From Pectobacterium aroidearum (lineage in GTDB: Bacteria; Pseudomonadota; Gammaproteobacteria; Enterobacterales; Enterobacteriaceae), in contig NZ_CP065044.1 in the NCBI RefSeq assembly GCF_015689195.1, positions 4,092,001 to 4,156,000 of the forward strand: 64,000 nt of DNA, written 5' to 3'. The translations under genes and the position numbers were made by a program. Below the pieces are notes generated by a model. It was not told where the DNA came from. It worked only from the letters and a program-made list of their open reading frames with translations, and made no database searches. Below, piece by piece: positions 35,891-45,090 of this stretch. How positions within the stretch are numbered: the first letter of the stretch is position 1; the number at the start of each line of letters is the position of its first letter.

Positions 35891-37246
35891 TTACAGCGCC
35901 CAGCCGCCAGCGTAGAACACCACCAACGCGACAGCGATAATAACGGTACCAATGTTCAGTTTACGCCATTCGCCAGCGCAGATACGGCCTAATACCAGCG
36001 CGCCAAAGCCCAGCATAATACCGGTCACGATGTTACAGGTCAGTACGATGAATACGGCACATACCAGACCGGACATCGCGTCCACAAAGTCATCAAAGTT
36101 CAGTTTGGAAACGTTGCCCAACATCAGCAGGCCGACATACATCAGCGCGGGCGCTGTGGCATAGCCAGGCACCAGATACGCTAACGGAGAGACAAACAGC
36201 AGCAACAGGAACAGCACACCCACTACGGTTGCCGTTAGGCCAGTTTTGCCCCCCGCCGCCGTACCCGCTGCGGATTCGATGTAGACCGCTGCCGGTGATG
36301 TTCCGACCAGACTGGAGAAAATACTGCTCACGGAGTCTGCGGTCAGTGCCTTACCACCGTTGATGATTTGTCCGTCTTTATCCAACAGATTCGCCTGTCC
36401 GGCTACGGCACGGATCGTACCGGTAGCATCGAACACCGCTGTCATCACCAGCGCCAGTACGCTCGGCAGAACCATCGGCTGCAATGCACCCATGATATCC
36501 AGACTGAAGATCAGCGACGAACCGTCAGCCGCCGTCAGGCTCGGCAACGCAAAGAAGCCAGAGAATTTTACATTCGGGTCAAAAATCAGCCCCAGAATAG
36601 AGATCGCGATGATAACCAGCAGGATACCGCCCGGTACGCGACGCTTCTCTAAACCGATGGTCGCCGCCAGCCCCAGCAGGGACATAACGACAGGGAAAGA
36701 AGTGAAATTGCCCAGTGCGACCGGCAAGCCATCAATCGGGTTTTTTACCACCAAGCCCACACCGTTAGCGGCAATAATCAGCAGAAACAGGCCAATACCA
36801 ATCCCCGTTCCGTGCGCCACGCCCATCGGCAGGTTACGCAAAATCCAAGAACGGATGCCAGTGACGGAAATGATGGTAAACAGAACGCCCATCAGGAAGA
36901 TCGCACCCAACGCCACAGGAATGCTGATTTGCTGCCCCAGCACCAGACTGAATGCGGTAAACGCCGTCAGTGAAATCGCACAACCAATCGCCATTGGCAG
37001 ATTAGCCCACAACCCCATCAACAGCGATCCCAGACCGGCAACCAGACAGGTTGCAACAAATACGGCCGCAGGCGGGAAGCCGGCCTTGCCCAGCATACTC
37101 GGCACCACAATCACCGAGTAAACCATCGCCAGAAACGTCGTCAGGCCAGCTAACACTTCCTGACGCACATTACTGCCGCGCTGTGTAATTTTGAAAAAAG
37201 CATCAAGCGTGCCCTGCGAGCCTGCCTGACGGGTGGTGTTTGACAT
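35891..37246 (-). CDS. ghxP: Guanine/hypoxanthine permease
   Basis: This NCS2 purine:H+ symporter (AzgA-like subfamily) imports guanine and hypoxanthine. The 451-residue product has about 13 hydrophobic segments and the motifs [20 protein letters not shown] and [25 protein letters not shown] typical of this group. AGGGGA lies 7 bp before the ATG at 37246, which is chosen over an earlier start at 37285. A PurR-like operator lies about 115 bp upstream, in line with purine repression in E. coli. Confidence 0.93.
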   Translation of the reverse strand: MSNTTRQAGSQGTLDAFFKITQRGSNVRQEVLAGLTTFLAMVYSVIVVPSMLGKAGFPPAAVFVATCLVAGLGSLLMGLWANLPMAIGCAISLTAFTAFSLVLGQQISIPVALGAIFLMGVLFTIISVTGIRSWILRNLPMGVAHGTGIGIGLFLLIIAANGVGLVVKNPIDGLPVALGNFTSFPVVMSLLGLAATIGLEKRRVPGGILLVIIAISILGLIFDPNVKFSGFFALPSLTAADGSSLIFSLDIMGALQPMVLPSVLALVMTAVFDATGTIRAVAGQANLLDKDGQIINGGKALTADSVSSIFSSLVGTSPAAVYIESAAGTAAGGKTGLTATVVGVLFLLLLFVSPLAYLVPGYATAPALMYVGLLMLGNVSKLNFDDFVDAMSGLVCAVFIVLTCNIVTGIMLGFGALVLGRICAGEWRKLNIGTVIIAVALVVFYAGGWAL

Positions 37247-37359
37247 GGTGGTATCCCCTGAAATGCCATTATTATTTAAGATCAATTTGACCGGTTCCCG
37301 CAGCCTTGCTCCGCGAATGCACCCACATCACTGGCGCATCATGAACCGTATGGCTCCGC

Positions 37360-37375
37360 CCGCAAACGATTAACT
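37360..37375. promoter_or_regulatory. PurR-like operator of ghxP
   Basis: CCGCAAACGATTAACT fits the PurR pattern ANGCAANCGNTTNCNT at 9 of 11 fixed positions. It sits upstream of a purine permease that is PurR-controlled in E. coli. Confidence 0.6.
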
Positions 37376-37404
37376 CGCTGAATGCAAAACCGGAAAACGT
37401 TGTT

Positions 37405-37480
37405 GTATCAAAACATTACCGTATAAAGACATTGCTGTATCAAAACAGGCGGTACTAAAACGAGCTGGATAAAACGGCGT
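37405..37480. repeat. Degenerate 15-16 bp tandem repeat
   Basis: About five units of the form GTATCAAAACA plus 4-5 bases begin at 37405, 37421, 37437, 37452 and 37467, the last two more diverged. The phasing is 15-16 bp. No function is evident. Confidence 0.6.
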
Positions 37481-37715
37481 CTGGCAATGTGAAGCGCACG
37501 ATTATCCCGCTTCACCCGCGCGTATTTCAACTGCTAATCGAGACAATTTACCTATCTTACTTAATCTGTCCGATAAGGACGCCTTCAGCCAGTACACCTA
37601 ACGTTCAATCGGGCAACTCGCTGAAAACGCGTCAGTATGAAGAAAAAGCAGAAACGGTTTTTAGACGGAAATCAAAACAGCGGTTTACTCCTCACAAACT
37701 GATCGTTCATTTTTT

Positions 37716-37731
37716 TGTGATTCTCATCACA
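37716..37731. promoter_or_regulatory. Perfect-consensus CRP site
   Basis: TGTGATTCTCATCACA matches all ten conserved CRP positions and is flanked by T-runs and A-runs that extend the palindrome. It lies 6 bp upstream of the proposed -35 at 37738. Confidence 0.85.
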
Positions 37732-37737
37732 AAAAAG

Positions 37738-37766
37738 TTGACCACCCGTATCAGTGCGAGTATTCT
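37738..37766 (+). promoter_or_regulatory. Sigma-70 promoter of the micro-ORF pair
   Basis: -35 TTGACC (37738-37743), 17-bp spacer, -10 TATTCT (37761-37766); a start near 37773 would give about 48 bases of leader. The CRP site just upstream suggests activation. Confidence 0.65.
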
Positions 37767-37821
37767 TAAAAACGTGAACAGCATCACAGAAAAACAATCA
37801 ACTAACAATGAGGAAATGACC

Positions 37822-37893
37822 ATGAAACTGCTGAACAAAATCATCGCTATGTTTGAAAACATCAACATCAACTTTGGTACTTTCAACCAATAA
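37822..37893 (+). CDS. Micro-ORF 1, 23-residue peptide
   Basis: The 23-residue peptide begins MKLLNKIIAMFENI and ends FGTFNQ. GAGG lies 8 bp before this ATG; an in-frame ATG 6 bp upstream is too close to it. The N-terminal half could form an amphipathic membrane-binding helix. Its start pattern (M-K-L-x-x-K-I-x-x-M-F) recalls E. coli AzuC. I do not recognise an established family. It lies under a CRP-type promoter and is followed 28 bp later by micro-ORF 2. Confidence 0.6.
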   Translation: MKLLNKIIAMFENININFGTFNQ

Positions 37894-37921
37894 TTATTTA
37901 AGAATCGTGGGGATAAAAAAG

Positions 37922-38008
37922 ATGCGCGTTGTCCGCAAAATCAATCAAATATTAAAAGCGTTGGGCAAAACCTATCGCGGTGTTAACCCCCACGCTATCT
38001 TCCGTTAA
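37922..38008 (+). CDS. Micro-ORF 2, AzuC-like small protein
   Basis: The 28-residue basic peptide starts MRVVRKINQILKALGKTYRG and ends in IFR. From memory, E. coli AzuC is also 28 residues and shares the pattern RKI, KT(F/Y), V-x-P and a final FR. AzuC is a CRP-controlled membrane-associated peptide whose mRNA also acts as a regulatory RNA; the perfect CRP site upstream fits. GGGGA precedes the ATG by 8 bp and a strong terminator follows. The relationship is tentative because so few residues can be compared. Confidence 0.6.
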   Translation: MRVVRKINQILKALGKTYRGVNPHAIFR

Positions 38009-38034
38009 TCGTACTCAGTACGTTAACCACCATA

Positions 38035-38067
38035 AAATGGCTGCCATCCGGCGGCCATTTTTGTTTT
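38035..38067 (+). terminator. Rho-independent terminator of the micro-ORF transcript
   Basis: AAATGGCTGCC and GGCGGCCATTT form an 11-bp stem (one G-T pair) with loop ATCC, followed by TTGTTTT. It ends a transcript of about 290 bases, the size of a small-RNA gene. Confidence 0.85.
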
Positions 38068-38148
38068 ACACGATACGTAACGAATTCTGCCATCACCAAT
38101 ACAGCGATGGCGCAGAAGCGCCATCAGATATCACACGTGCTGATGCCA

Positions 38149-39072
38149 TCAGGCGTAGAGCGACACTTCCCCAGCCGGGCGCGTTTTAAAGCGACGGTGC
38201 AGCCAGAGATACTGCTCAGGCGCACGCATGATTTCTTTCTCAATCACCTTATTCATATAACACGCCGCAGCCTGTTCATCATGATAAGGGTAATCCTGTA
38301 ATTCGGGCTGAATCACCAGCTGATAGCCAGAGGCATCAGGCTTACGAATCAGCACCGTCGTCATCATCGCCGGTTTTGCCAGACGACTGATCGTGTACGT
38401 GCCGCTGGTTGTCGCCGCATTTTTCACTGCAAAGAACGGGGCAAACACGCTGCCTTTAGGGCCGTAATCCTGATCGGGCGCGAACCAAACGGCTTCTCCG
38501 CGTTTCAGTGCTTGCACCATGCCACGCAGATCTTTACGGTCGATCATCGCCTTGTTCGAACGAGAACGTCCCCAGGTTTGCACCATTTCCATCGCTTTAT
38601 TATTGTGCGGACGGTACATCGCCATCATCGGCCGACATAGCCCCATCGCCCTGCCGCCCAGTTCCAGCGACATAAAGTGAATACCAATCACCATCACGCC
38701 CTGGCCTTTTGCTGTAGCCTGATGTAAATGCTCCAGTCCCGAAACATCAAACCAGTGACGCACGCGACGATCGGACCAGAACCAGGCCATGCCCGTTTCG
38801 ACCAATGCCATTCCAAGCGACGCAAAGTTGCTGTCGATCATCGCTTCCTTTTCGTCGTCGGAGATCGTAGGGAAGCATAATTCAAGGTTACGTCTGGCAA
38901 TCGACACCCGACGTTTAAGAAAAACGCGGGACAAGCGACCCGCATTGCTCCCGATTTTCATCAGCAGCGGATAAGGAAGTTGAACTAATAAAAACAGCAC
39001 GCCAAGGCCGAACCAAGTCGTCCAATAGCGTGGGTGGAGTAATGCCCTGGTAAAAGTTTGCTTAATTTTCAT
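38149..39072 (-). CDS. lpxP: Lipid A palmitoleoyl/lauroyl acyltransferase, LpxP type
   Basis: This inner-membrane enzyme adds a secondary acyl chain to Kdo2-lipid IVA. The 307-residue product has one N-terminal membrane segment and the catalytic H-x4-E motif HFMSLE. Long stretches (SLGMALVETGMAWFW, GEAVWFAPDQDYG, APEQYLW) are closer to E. coli LpxP than LpxL, so the cold-induced palmitoleoyl enzyme is favoured. The ATG at 39072 matches the family length; the ribosome-binding site is weak. Confidence 0.9.
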   Translation of the reverse strand: MKIKQTFTRALLHPRYWTTWFGLGVLFLLVQLPYPLLMKIGSNAGRLSRVFLKRRVSIARRNLELCFPTISDDEKEAMIDSNFASLGMALVETGMAWFWSDRRVRHWFDVSGLEHLHQATAKGQGVMVIGIHFMSLELGGRAMGLCRPMMAMYRPHNNKAMEMVQTWGRSRSNKAMIDRKDLRGMVQALKRGEAVWFAPDQDYGPKGSVFAPFFAVKNAATTSGTYTISRLAKPAMMTTVLIRKPDASGYQLVIQPELQDYPYHDEQAAACYMNKVIEKEIMRAPEQYLWLHRRFKTRPAGEVSLYA

Positions 39073-39448
39073 GATACTCGTCTTTAAGTGATTAACAGCG
39101 TACCGCATAAAGAGTCGTACTCATCGCGCTACATCTATCATGACACTTATTTATAGGAATCGTTTCAGCTGTGTGGAAAACTAGTTCTGACCGTTATCAC
39201 GCATGAGGTTAAAAAGCAGGATGAACATGCTGATAACACAGAGGGGATGTTGAGCAACCGATGAACGGTTGACGGCAGAAGAATCATACCCGATTCATTC
39301 TTAATAAAGGAGTGGTCGGATAAGAAATATTCGCAATATCGCGTAGTCTAACGTTAACATCTTGGCATATATCAAAAAAGCGATTCGCTCCCTGGCGTTA
39401 AGACAGCGTCGATGACAAATAATAAGATAATCAAGGATTTGATGGAAA
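39073..39448. other. Divergent gap between lpxP and the DUF1176 gene
   Basis: This 376-bp region must hold both promoters. It is AT-rich near the plus-strand gene, but I see no convincing operator, RNA gene or open frame in it. Confidence 0.5.
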
Positions 39449-40516
39449 ATGACGATTTCTCTCCCTTCCCGCCTCCCTATACTAGCCGCTCTCATCGCGA
39501 GTATCCCGGCCCTGGCGTTTGCCACAACATTCACCGATAGTTCTTTCTCTCATAAAGACTGGGAAGTGGTCTGTGATAACACGCTGACGTGCCGAGCAGC
39601 CGGCTACTCATCCGAAGAGCAGTACGCGGGGGAAGAGCAAGATGTTCCTGGAATTTCACTGCTTCTCACACGTCATGCCGGGCAAAATACGCCAATAACG
39701 GCAGACGTCATGCTCGCTGAGGTATACCAAGCGATTCCTAAAGGCACCACACTCACGCTAACCATTGATGGCGTGGATAAAGGCCTGCTCACCCCGACCA
39801 GAGACAATCTCTGGCAGCTAAATGAGAAACAAATTCCCGTCGTATTGCAGGCTCTAAAAGGAAGCGGGAAAGTAGCTTTTCGTCACAATGGTGCCGTTTC
39901 CGAACTGTCCGGGGCCGGTGCCTACGCCGTACTGTTAAAAATGGATGAGAAACAAGGTCGCATTGGTACAACAGACGCCATCACCAAAAAAGGAAATAAA
40001 AGCAGTGCGTTACCTGCCGTACCAACCCCTGTTATCTACGCAGCAGTCACTAAACAGGTGCCATCGCGAAATCTGACAGACGCAGAACAGTCGGCTATCC
40101 AGAAAAAACTGCTTAAAACGCTAAATAGCGACTGCGATAGATTGCTACCGCAAGATGACCAAAAAGCGGAGCCTATTGAGCTCACTCCACTAAATGACAG
40201 CCTGTCTCTGCTCAGCACCCTTTGTTGGCGCGCGGCTTACAACGAAGGCTACGCCTACTGGATCATCGATAACGCCATGCAGACTCAGCCACAGCTCGTG
40301 ACGACAGATGGCACAGATTACGAAAATGGTGAAATTACCTCTGCACATAAAGGACGCGGACTCGCGGACTGCATGAGCTATGAATCCTGGACATGGGATG
40401 GCAAAACATTCCAGCAAAGCAGTGTATCGACCACAGGTTCATGCCGCATGATTCAACTTGGCGGCACCTGGGATTTACCCAGTTGGACGACAACCGTGGT
40501 GCAGCCGGGTAAATGA
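39449..40516 (+). CDS. DUF1176 periplasmic protein
   Basis: The 355-residue protein has a signal peptide (MTISLPSRLPILAALIASIPALAFA). The mature part shows the DUF1176 pattern: a start region with KDWEVVCDNTLTCRAAGY and a C-terminal region ending in LADCMSYESWTWDGKTFQQSSVSTTGSCRMI. Several cysteines suggest disulfides. Function is unknown for the family. It appears monocistronic. Confidence 0.85.
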   Translation: MTISLPSRLPILAALIASIPALAFATTFTDSSFSHKDWEVVCDNTLTCRAAGYSSEEQYAGEEQDVPGISLLLTRHAGQNTPITADVMLAEVYQAIPKGTTLTLTIDGVDKGLLTPTRDNLWQLNEKQIPVVLQALKGSGKVAFRHNGAVSELSGAGAYAVLLKMDEKQGRIGTTDAITKKGNKSSALPAVPTPVIYAAVTKQVPSRNLTDAEQSAIQKKLLKTLNSDCDRLLPQDDQKAEPIELTPLNDSLSLLSTLCWRAAYNEGYAYWIIDNAMQTQPQLVTTDGTDYENGEITSAHKGRGLADCMSYESWTWDGKTFQQSSVSTTGSCRMIQLGGTWDLPSWTTTVVQPGK

Positions 40517-40607
40517 AAGGAATTGAGGTCATGCTATGACCTCAAATTCAATCATGGGAAAAGCTGTCGCGGAAGAATAAAACCACGCCTGAATTGACTA
40601 AACAAAA

Positions 40608-41000
40608 TCAGTCAAGCAGCGTTGTTCCATAGGAGTTATCAACGGTGCAAAGCCAGTTCCCATCAGCGTCTTTCCTGAACACATAGGTAGCTCGCCGGGT
40701 GGTTGTGACAATACTGCCCTGCTCATCTGGATAATGCAGAACGGTTTCCATGATAACTAAAGCGTCTCCACCGCCCTCGATGACCTGCATATTGCCTTGT
40801 TCAACAACTAATTGATTTTTAAAATAATCGGCAATAGCGATAAATGCTTTTCTTATGTCATCTTTGCCTCTTGCAACCATGCCTGGCTTGATAACAAGTG
40901 CGGCATCCTCGGCGTAATAACGCATCAGAGCATCAAAATCTCGCTCAGATATTGCTTTATCGCAGGCCTCAATAATTTCGCGTATCGGATGTGGCTTCAT
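40608..41000 (-). CDS. NTF2-like/SnoaL-type small protein
   Basis: The 130-residue protein has the cone-shaped NTF2-like fold pattern: helical start (IREIIEACDKAISERDFDALMRYYAEDAALVI) and a beta sheet with the ending DGNWLCTVDNSYG. Close relatives are annotated as YybH/DUF4440 proteins. Without catalytic residues that can be assigned, no reaction is claimed. It is transcribed away from the cupin gene. Confidence 0.75.
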   Translation of the reverse strand: MKPHPIREIIEACDKAISERDFDALMRYYAEDAALVIKPGMVARGKDDIRKAFIAIADYFKNQLVVEQGNMQVIEGGGDALVIMETVLHYPDEQGSIVTTTRRATYVFRKDADGNWLCTVDNSYGTTLLD

Positions 41001-41123
41001 AAGCGTTGACCTCAGTAAAGTGACATAGAATATTCTGGTTTGAAAAAGACCTATCCATCTGCTGCTAATAATATAATTACCACGTCATAACAACGTTAAT
41101 GCATACAAAAAGGAGGTTACTCA

Positions 41124-41462
41124 ATGATTTCGAAGGATAACGCAGAGCACTACGTCTGGGGCGATAACTGTGATGGATGGTATCTCGTCAAAAGACAGGA
41201 TATGAGTATCATTCATGAAAGGATGCCATCAGGAGCTAAGGAAAAACGTCATTATCACTCAGAATCAAGACAGTTCTTCTTTGTGCTTGCTGGTACCCTA
41301 ACGATTGAATTAGAAGGAGAAGCACACATAATCACTGAACATCAAGGTCTTGAGATTCCTCCCAGTGCAAAACATCAGGCCAAAAATGAATCAGATGATG
41401 ATGTTGATTTCATTGTCGTCTCACACCCGACGACTCGGGGAGACCGTATCGACCTTCTATAG
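41124..41462 (+). CDS. Cupin-domain protein
   Basis: The 112-residue protein is a single small beta-barrel cupin. The first motif region reads MPSGAKEKRHYHSESRQFFFVLAGTLTIE, with His-x-His and a downstream glutamine in place of the usual glutamate; the second motif includes IPPSAKHQAKNES. It may bind a metal. RBS AGGAGG lies 9 bp upstream. No substrate can be inferred, and it may be paired with the neighbouring NTF2-like gene. Confidence 0.78.
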   Translation: MISKDNAEHYVWGDNCDGWYLVKRQDMSIIHERMPSGAKEKRHYHSESRQFFFVLAGTLTIELEGEAHIITEHQGLEIPPSAKHQAKNESDDDVDFIVVSHPTTRGDRIDLL

Positions 41463-41619
41463 GTCATTCAGCATATAGGATGTAGCGTGACATCATGTCC
41501 TATACATTCTGAGGTATAAATTTCGCTAGCCGCGTTTTTCCCGAATGACTGAAAAATAGCGGTAAATCTTGTGATTACTGGATTTGTTGGACTTGGGTGG
41601 ACGTTGAGAGAAGTGTAAT

Positions 41620-41693
41620 TGGAGCGAGTGAAGGGAATCGAACCCTCGTATGCAGCTTGGGAAGCTGCCGTTCTACCATTGAACTACACTCGC
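41620..41693 (-). tRNA. glyU: tRNA-Gly (anticodon CCC)
   Basis: A 74-base cloverleaf with encoded CCA reads on the minus strand from GCGAGTGTAGTTC to CACTCGCTCCA. The anticodon loop TTCCCAA gives CCC, and the T-arm GAGGGTTCGATTCCCTT is standard. Sequence matches E. coli glyU outside the acceptor stem. Confidence 0.97.
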
Positions 41694-41774
41694 ACACAGA
41701 AGCGAATGGCATTATAGCGCTGTGCCGTTGCCGAGCAAGTAAAAAACCCGGCAACATGTTGATATTTTAGCCGG

Positions 41775-42458
41775 TTATTCAGCCGTGGAGAGCGGCAGAA
41801 ACAGCGTCTCATAGCCGCTGGAAATAACGTGCCAGGCAAAGTAGGCAAATAACAGCGTGGAAATCAGGCTGCAATAGAATGAGATACGCTCTTTCAGCAG
41901 CCGCTGACCGTACTTCACCAATGCGGCGAGGAAGAATGTCCACAGCACGCCGCCCAAGAAAAAGCCCAGCAGAAACAGGCTGATCATGAAAGCTGAGCCA
42001 TCGGTAGACTGCGCGATGATAGTGCCGCCAATCGCCGCAAACCACAGCAACGCCGTTGGTGACGCCAGCGCCATGCCGACGCCGCTGAAAAACTCGGTAT
42101 AGCGGGCAGGTGGCGCAGTAAAATCCGCCCCATTCGCTGTCGCAGAAAGGTCGGCGAAGCGTTTAACCTGATAGTCACGCCATGCTGCGCGCGCCATACT
42201 GAACGTCATCCAGATCAGAATCAGCCCGCCGCCAATCCACAGCACCCAGCGCACGGGCGTCAGATTAAAGACGACCGCCAGACCCAGTACCGACAGCGTG
42301 GCATAAAATAGATCGCCGAAACAGGATCCCAGCCCGATATAAAATGCCGAGCGCGGCCCATACCGCAGCCCACGGTTAATAATCGCGGTATTGACCATCC
42401 CCAAATCGAGACACAGCGACAGGGATAGCAGCATCCCCGTAAACACAACCAACAGCAT
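41775..42458 (-). CDS. LysE-family transporter
   Basis: The 227-residue protein has six hydrophobic segments and the LysE/RhtB layout, with an N-terminal stretch LSLSLCLDLGMVNTAIINRGLRYG typical of the family. Substrates of such exporters are amino acids or related compounds, but this one cannot be assigned. The ATG at 42458 has AGGGA 7 bp before it, making it better than the upstream in-frame start at 42524. An AraC-family regulator lies directly upstream on the same strand and may control it. Confidence 0.85.
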   Translation of the reverse strand: MLLVVFTGMLLSLSLCLDLGMVNTAIINRGLRYGPRSAFYIGLGSCFGDLFYATLSVLGLAVVFNLTPVRWVLWIGGGLILIWMTFSMARAAWRDYQVKRFADLSATANGADFTAPPARYTEFFSGVGMALASPTALLWFAAIGGTIIAQSTDGSAFMISLFLLGFFLGGVLWTFFLAALVKYGQRLLKERISFYCSLISTLLFAYFAWHVISSGYETLFLPLSTAE

Positions 42459-42520
42459 GGCATTCCCTTCAAACAATAAGCAATAACGCGAGTCTAGAGC
42501 CCAAGGGAAACGCTGTATTG

Positions 42521-43276
42521 TCAAAAATTGATACGGCGGAACTGCCCCGGTGTCATGGCGTTATAGCGGTTGAAGGCTTTCGTGAAATGCGCCTGATCGG
42601 CAAACCCGACATCGCCCGCGACCTGACTAATCGCAGTCCCCTGCCGCAGCAGTTCCCGCGCTTTACACATGCGCCGCTGCATCAGCCATGCCAGCGGCGG
42701 CAACCCAACCGCCTGATTAAACGAGCGTACCAGATGAGCGACCGACAGATTCTCCTGCTGCGCAAGCTGGTCGAGCGTGGGAACATCACTGAGATCGCTC
42801 AGCAATCCATCTTTGATCCGCGTGATCCGCTCTGCTTCTTTAACCTGACTTTGAAATGGCTCGTGATGCTGGTTTTCCATCAACCCCGCGAGCAGCAGGA
42901 TAATGCGTTCCTGACGCGTGCTGTCGTCCAAATCAGAGATGACCAGCTGTTTTAACTCGGCTGCCAATTGCGGCGACGGATTCCAGCCCCGTGAGAATCG
43001 AAAGGTTTGGTGGAAATAATGCTCAAACGCCTGCGGGTGAACGTACAGCGATGCGCACTGCCAGCGGTCAAACGCGTTCTCGCTGCCTTGCAGTTGGTTG
43101 GGATTGTAGGTTGTCACCATATCGTTGGTGGCAACAAAGGTTTCTCCATCCAGCCAGACCGTTTCCAACCCGCTGAGATTGGCACTGATGACGAACTCAT
43201 CGTGCGTATGTCGTGGAAAACTGCGGCCGTTGGTTAACAGCGCCAGTTCGAACCAGGCATCGCGGTACGTCATCAT
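42521..43276 (-). CDS. AraC-family transcriptional regulator
   Basis: The 251-residue protein has an N-terminal cupin-type sensing domain (about 1-140, with FPRHTHDEFVI) and a C-terminal pair of helix-turn-helix motifs (about 155-250: ISQVAGDVGFADQAHFTKAFNRYNAMTPGQFR). The ATG pair at 43276/43273 is preferred to a TTG at 43354. It is followed by the LysE-type exporter gene after 62 bp, a common regulator-exporter pairing. Confidence 0.88.
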   Translation of the reverse strand: MMTYRDAWFELALLTNGRSFPRHTHDEFVISANLSGLETVWLDGETFVATNDMVTTYNPNQLQGSENAFDRWQCASLYVHPQAFEHYFHQTFRFSRGWNPSPQLAAELKQLVISDLDDSTRQERIILLLAGLMENQHHEPFQSQVKEAERITRIKDGLLSDLSDVPTLDQLAQQENLSVAHLVRSFNQAVGLPPLAWLMQRRMCKARELLRQGTAISQVAGDVGFADQAHFTKAFNRYNAMTPGQFRRINF

Positions 43277-43402
43277 GATGGGTGTTCCGGCAGTGAATGA
43301 ATGCCTGAAAATATCATCTTCCCCCGTTGGGCGACAATCACAGAATGACGGCAAGAATGCGGAGATAAAACGGGATAAGTGAAGAGACTATCGAGGTGAG
43401 AT

Positions 43403-43478
43403 CGAGATAAACGGGGATACCACGGTGAGAGATGTCCCAACGGGAATCTCATCCCCGTGTTTTCCCTAATATTTGGCA
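43403..43478. repeat. 76-bp imperfect palindromic repeat, copy 2
   Basis: This copy is inverted relative to the one at 6132-6207 and matches it along its whole length with scattered differences. Shared blocks include GAGATAAACGGGGATACCAC against its counterpart. It lies between the AraC gene and the lysS terminator. See copy 1 for the palindrome layout. Confidence 0.8.
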
Positions 43479-43487
43479 TTATCGATA

Positions 43488-43516
43488 ATAAAAAAACCGG
43501 TGCAGTTGCACCGGTT
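43488..43516 (-). terminator. Rho-independent terminator of lysS
   Basis: AACCGGTGC and GCACCGGTT form a 9-bp stem with loop AGTT, followed on the minus strand by TTTTTTATT. It lies about 50 bp beyond the lysS stop. Confidence 0.9.
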
Positions 43517-43564
43517 CAATAAAGTATGACAACAATATCAGGCTGGCTTTTTACGCTCAGCTGC

Positions 43565-45082
43565 TTACTTCTGTGGACGCATCGCCGGGAACAGGATCAC
43601 GTCGCGGATGGTGTGGCTGTTAGTGAACAACATCACCATACGGTCGATACCGATACCCAGACCCGCAGTCGGCGGCAGGCCGTGTTCCAGCGCCGTCACG
43701 TAGTCTTCGTCATAGAACATCGCTTCGTCATCGCCCGCGTCTTTCGCATTCACCTGCTGAGCAAAACGCTCTGCCTGATCTTCGGCATCATTCAGCTCGG
43801 AGAAGCCGTTACCGATTTCACGGCCGCCGATGAAGAACTCAAAGCGATCGGTGATTTCTGGGTTCTGATCGTTACGACGCGCCAACGGCGACACTTCAGC
43901 TGGATATTCGGTGATGAAGGTCGGTTGGATCAGGCTGCTTTCTGCCGTCTCTTCGAAGATCTCGGTAACGATACGGCCCAGACCCCAGCTTTTCTCGATC
44001 TTGATCCCCAGAGATTGAGCGATCGCAGTCGCTTTCTCCAGATCGTCCAGATCGGCGACGTTGGTTTCAGGACGGTATTTGCAGATCGCTTCACGCATCG
44101 TCAGCTTCTCGAACGGCTTACCGAAGTCGAATGTCTGGTCACCGTATTGCACCGTCGTCGAGCCCAGCACGTCCTGCGTCAGCGTACGGAACAGGTTTTC
44201 CGTCAACACAATCAGGTCTTTATAATCGGCATACGCCATATAAAGTTCCATCATGGTGAATTCAGGGTTGTGACGTGGGGAAACGCCTTCGTTACGGAAG
44301 TTACGGTTGATTTCGAACACGCGTTCAAATCCACCAACGACCAGACGCTTCAGGTACAGTTCCGGCGCAATACGCAGGTACATATCGATGTCCAGCGCGT
44401 TATGGTGCGTGATGAACGGACGGGCAGATGCACCGCCTGGGATCACCTGCATCATCGGCGTTTCAACTTCCATGAAGCCGTGATCGACCATAAAGCTACG
44501 GATCGCCGCCATCACTTTGGAACGAATACGGAAGGTATTGCGAGATTCGTCGTTAGCGATCAGATCCAGATAGCGCTGGCGATAGCGGGTTTCCTGATCG
44601 GCAAGGCCGTGGAATTTATCCGGCAGCGGACGCAGCGCTTTAGTCAGCAGACGCAGTTCGGTGCAGTGGATGGACAGTTCGCCGGTTTTGGTTTTGAACA
44701 GCTTACCGCGCGCGCCCAGAATATCGCCCAGATCCCACTTCTTGAACTGCTCGTTATAGATGCCTTCCGCCAGATCGTCGCGGGAAACATACAGCTGAAT
44801 ACGGCCACCGACGTCCTGCAAGGTCACAAAAGAAGCTTTACCCATGATGCGACGGGTCATCATACGGCCCGCTACGGTCACTTCAACGCCCAGTTCTTCC
44901 AGCTCTTCGTTCTCTTTGCCATCGAACTCAGCGTGCAGACGATCGGACGTGCTGTCACGGCGGAAATCATTCGGGAATGCGATCCCGGTTTCACGCAGCG
45001 CCACCAGCTTCTCACGACGCGTTTTTAATTCGTTATTCAGATCCTGCGCCTGATCGGCACCCTGTGATTGTGATTCAGCCAT
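43565..45082 (-). CDS. lysS: Lysyl-tRNA synthetase (class II)
   Basis: The 505-residue enzyme charges tRNA-Lys. It has an N-terminal anticodon-binding OB fold (about 65-150) and a class II catalytic core with motif 2 [15 protein letters not shown] and motif 3 [15 protein letters not shown]. It follows prfB after 8 bp and is the last gene of the xerD-dsbC-recJ-prfB-lysS group, as in E. coli. Confidence 0.98.
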   Translation of the reverse strand: MAESQSQGADQAQDLNNELKTRREKLVALRETGIAFPNDFRRDSTSDRLHAEFDGKENEELEELGVEVTVAGRMMTRRIMGKASFVTLQDVGGRIQLYVSRDDLAEGIYNEQFKKWDLGDILGARGKLFKTKTGELSIHCTELRLLTKALRPLPDKFHGLADQETRYRQRYLDLIANDESRNTFRIRSKVMAAIRSFMVDHGFMEVETPMMQVIPGGASARPFITHHNALDIDMYLRIAPELYLKRLVVGGFERVFEINRNFRNEGVSPRHNPEFTMMELYMAYADYKDLIVLTENLFRTLTQDVLGSTTVQYGDQTFDFGKPFEKLTMREAICKYRPETNVADLDDLEKATAIAQSLGIKIEKSWGLGRIVTEIFEETAESSLIQPTFITEYPAEVSPLARRNDQNPEITDRFEFFIGGREIGNGFSELNDAEDQAERFAQQVNAKDAGDDEAMFYDEDYVTALEHGLPPTAGLGIGIDRMVMLFTNSHTIRDVILFPAMRPQK

Positions 45083-45090
45083 GTGAATTC

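Larger units (their letters stand above)
37247..37821. other. Long regulatory gap between ghxP and a micro-ORF pair
   Basis: This 575-bp divergent region contains a PurR-like box (37360-37375), a degenerate tandem repeat (37405-37480), a perfect CRP site (37716-37731) and a plus-strand promoter (37738-37766). A plus-strand open frame starting at 37489 crosses it, but only its last 24 codons have a ribosome-binding site. Confidence 0.6.

Noticed and set aside
37489-37821. Upstream part of a 134-codon open frame ending with micro-ORF 1
   Set aside because: The frame spans a perfect CRP site and promoter and has no ribosome-binding site at its start. Only the last 24 codons, which have GAGG at 8 bp, are kept.
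41620-41693. tRNA-Gly as an integration site of a mobile island
   Set aside because: No integrase gene and no partial repeat of the tRNA 3' end are visible within the window.
43565-45028. 500-codon open frame on the plus strand opposite lysS
   Set aside because: It lies entirely antisense to lysS, a highly conserved gene, and its His/Arg/Gln-rich composition is typical of a shadow frame.
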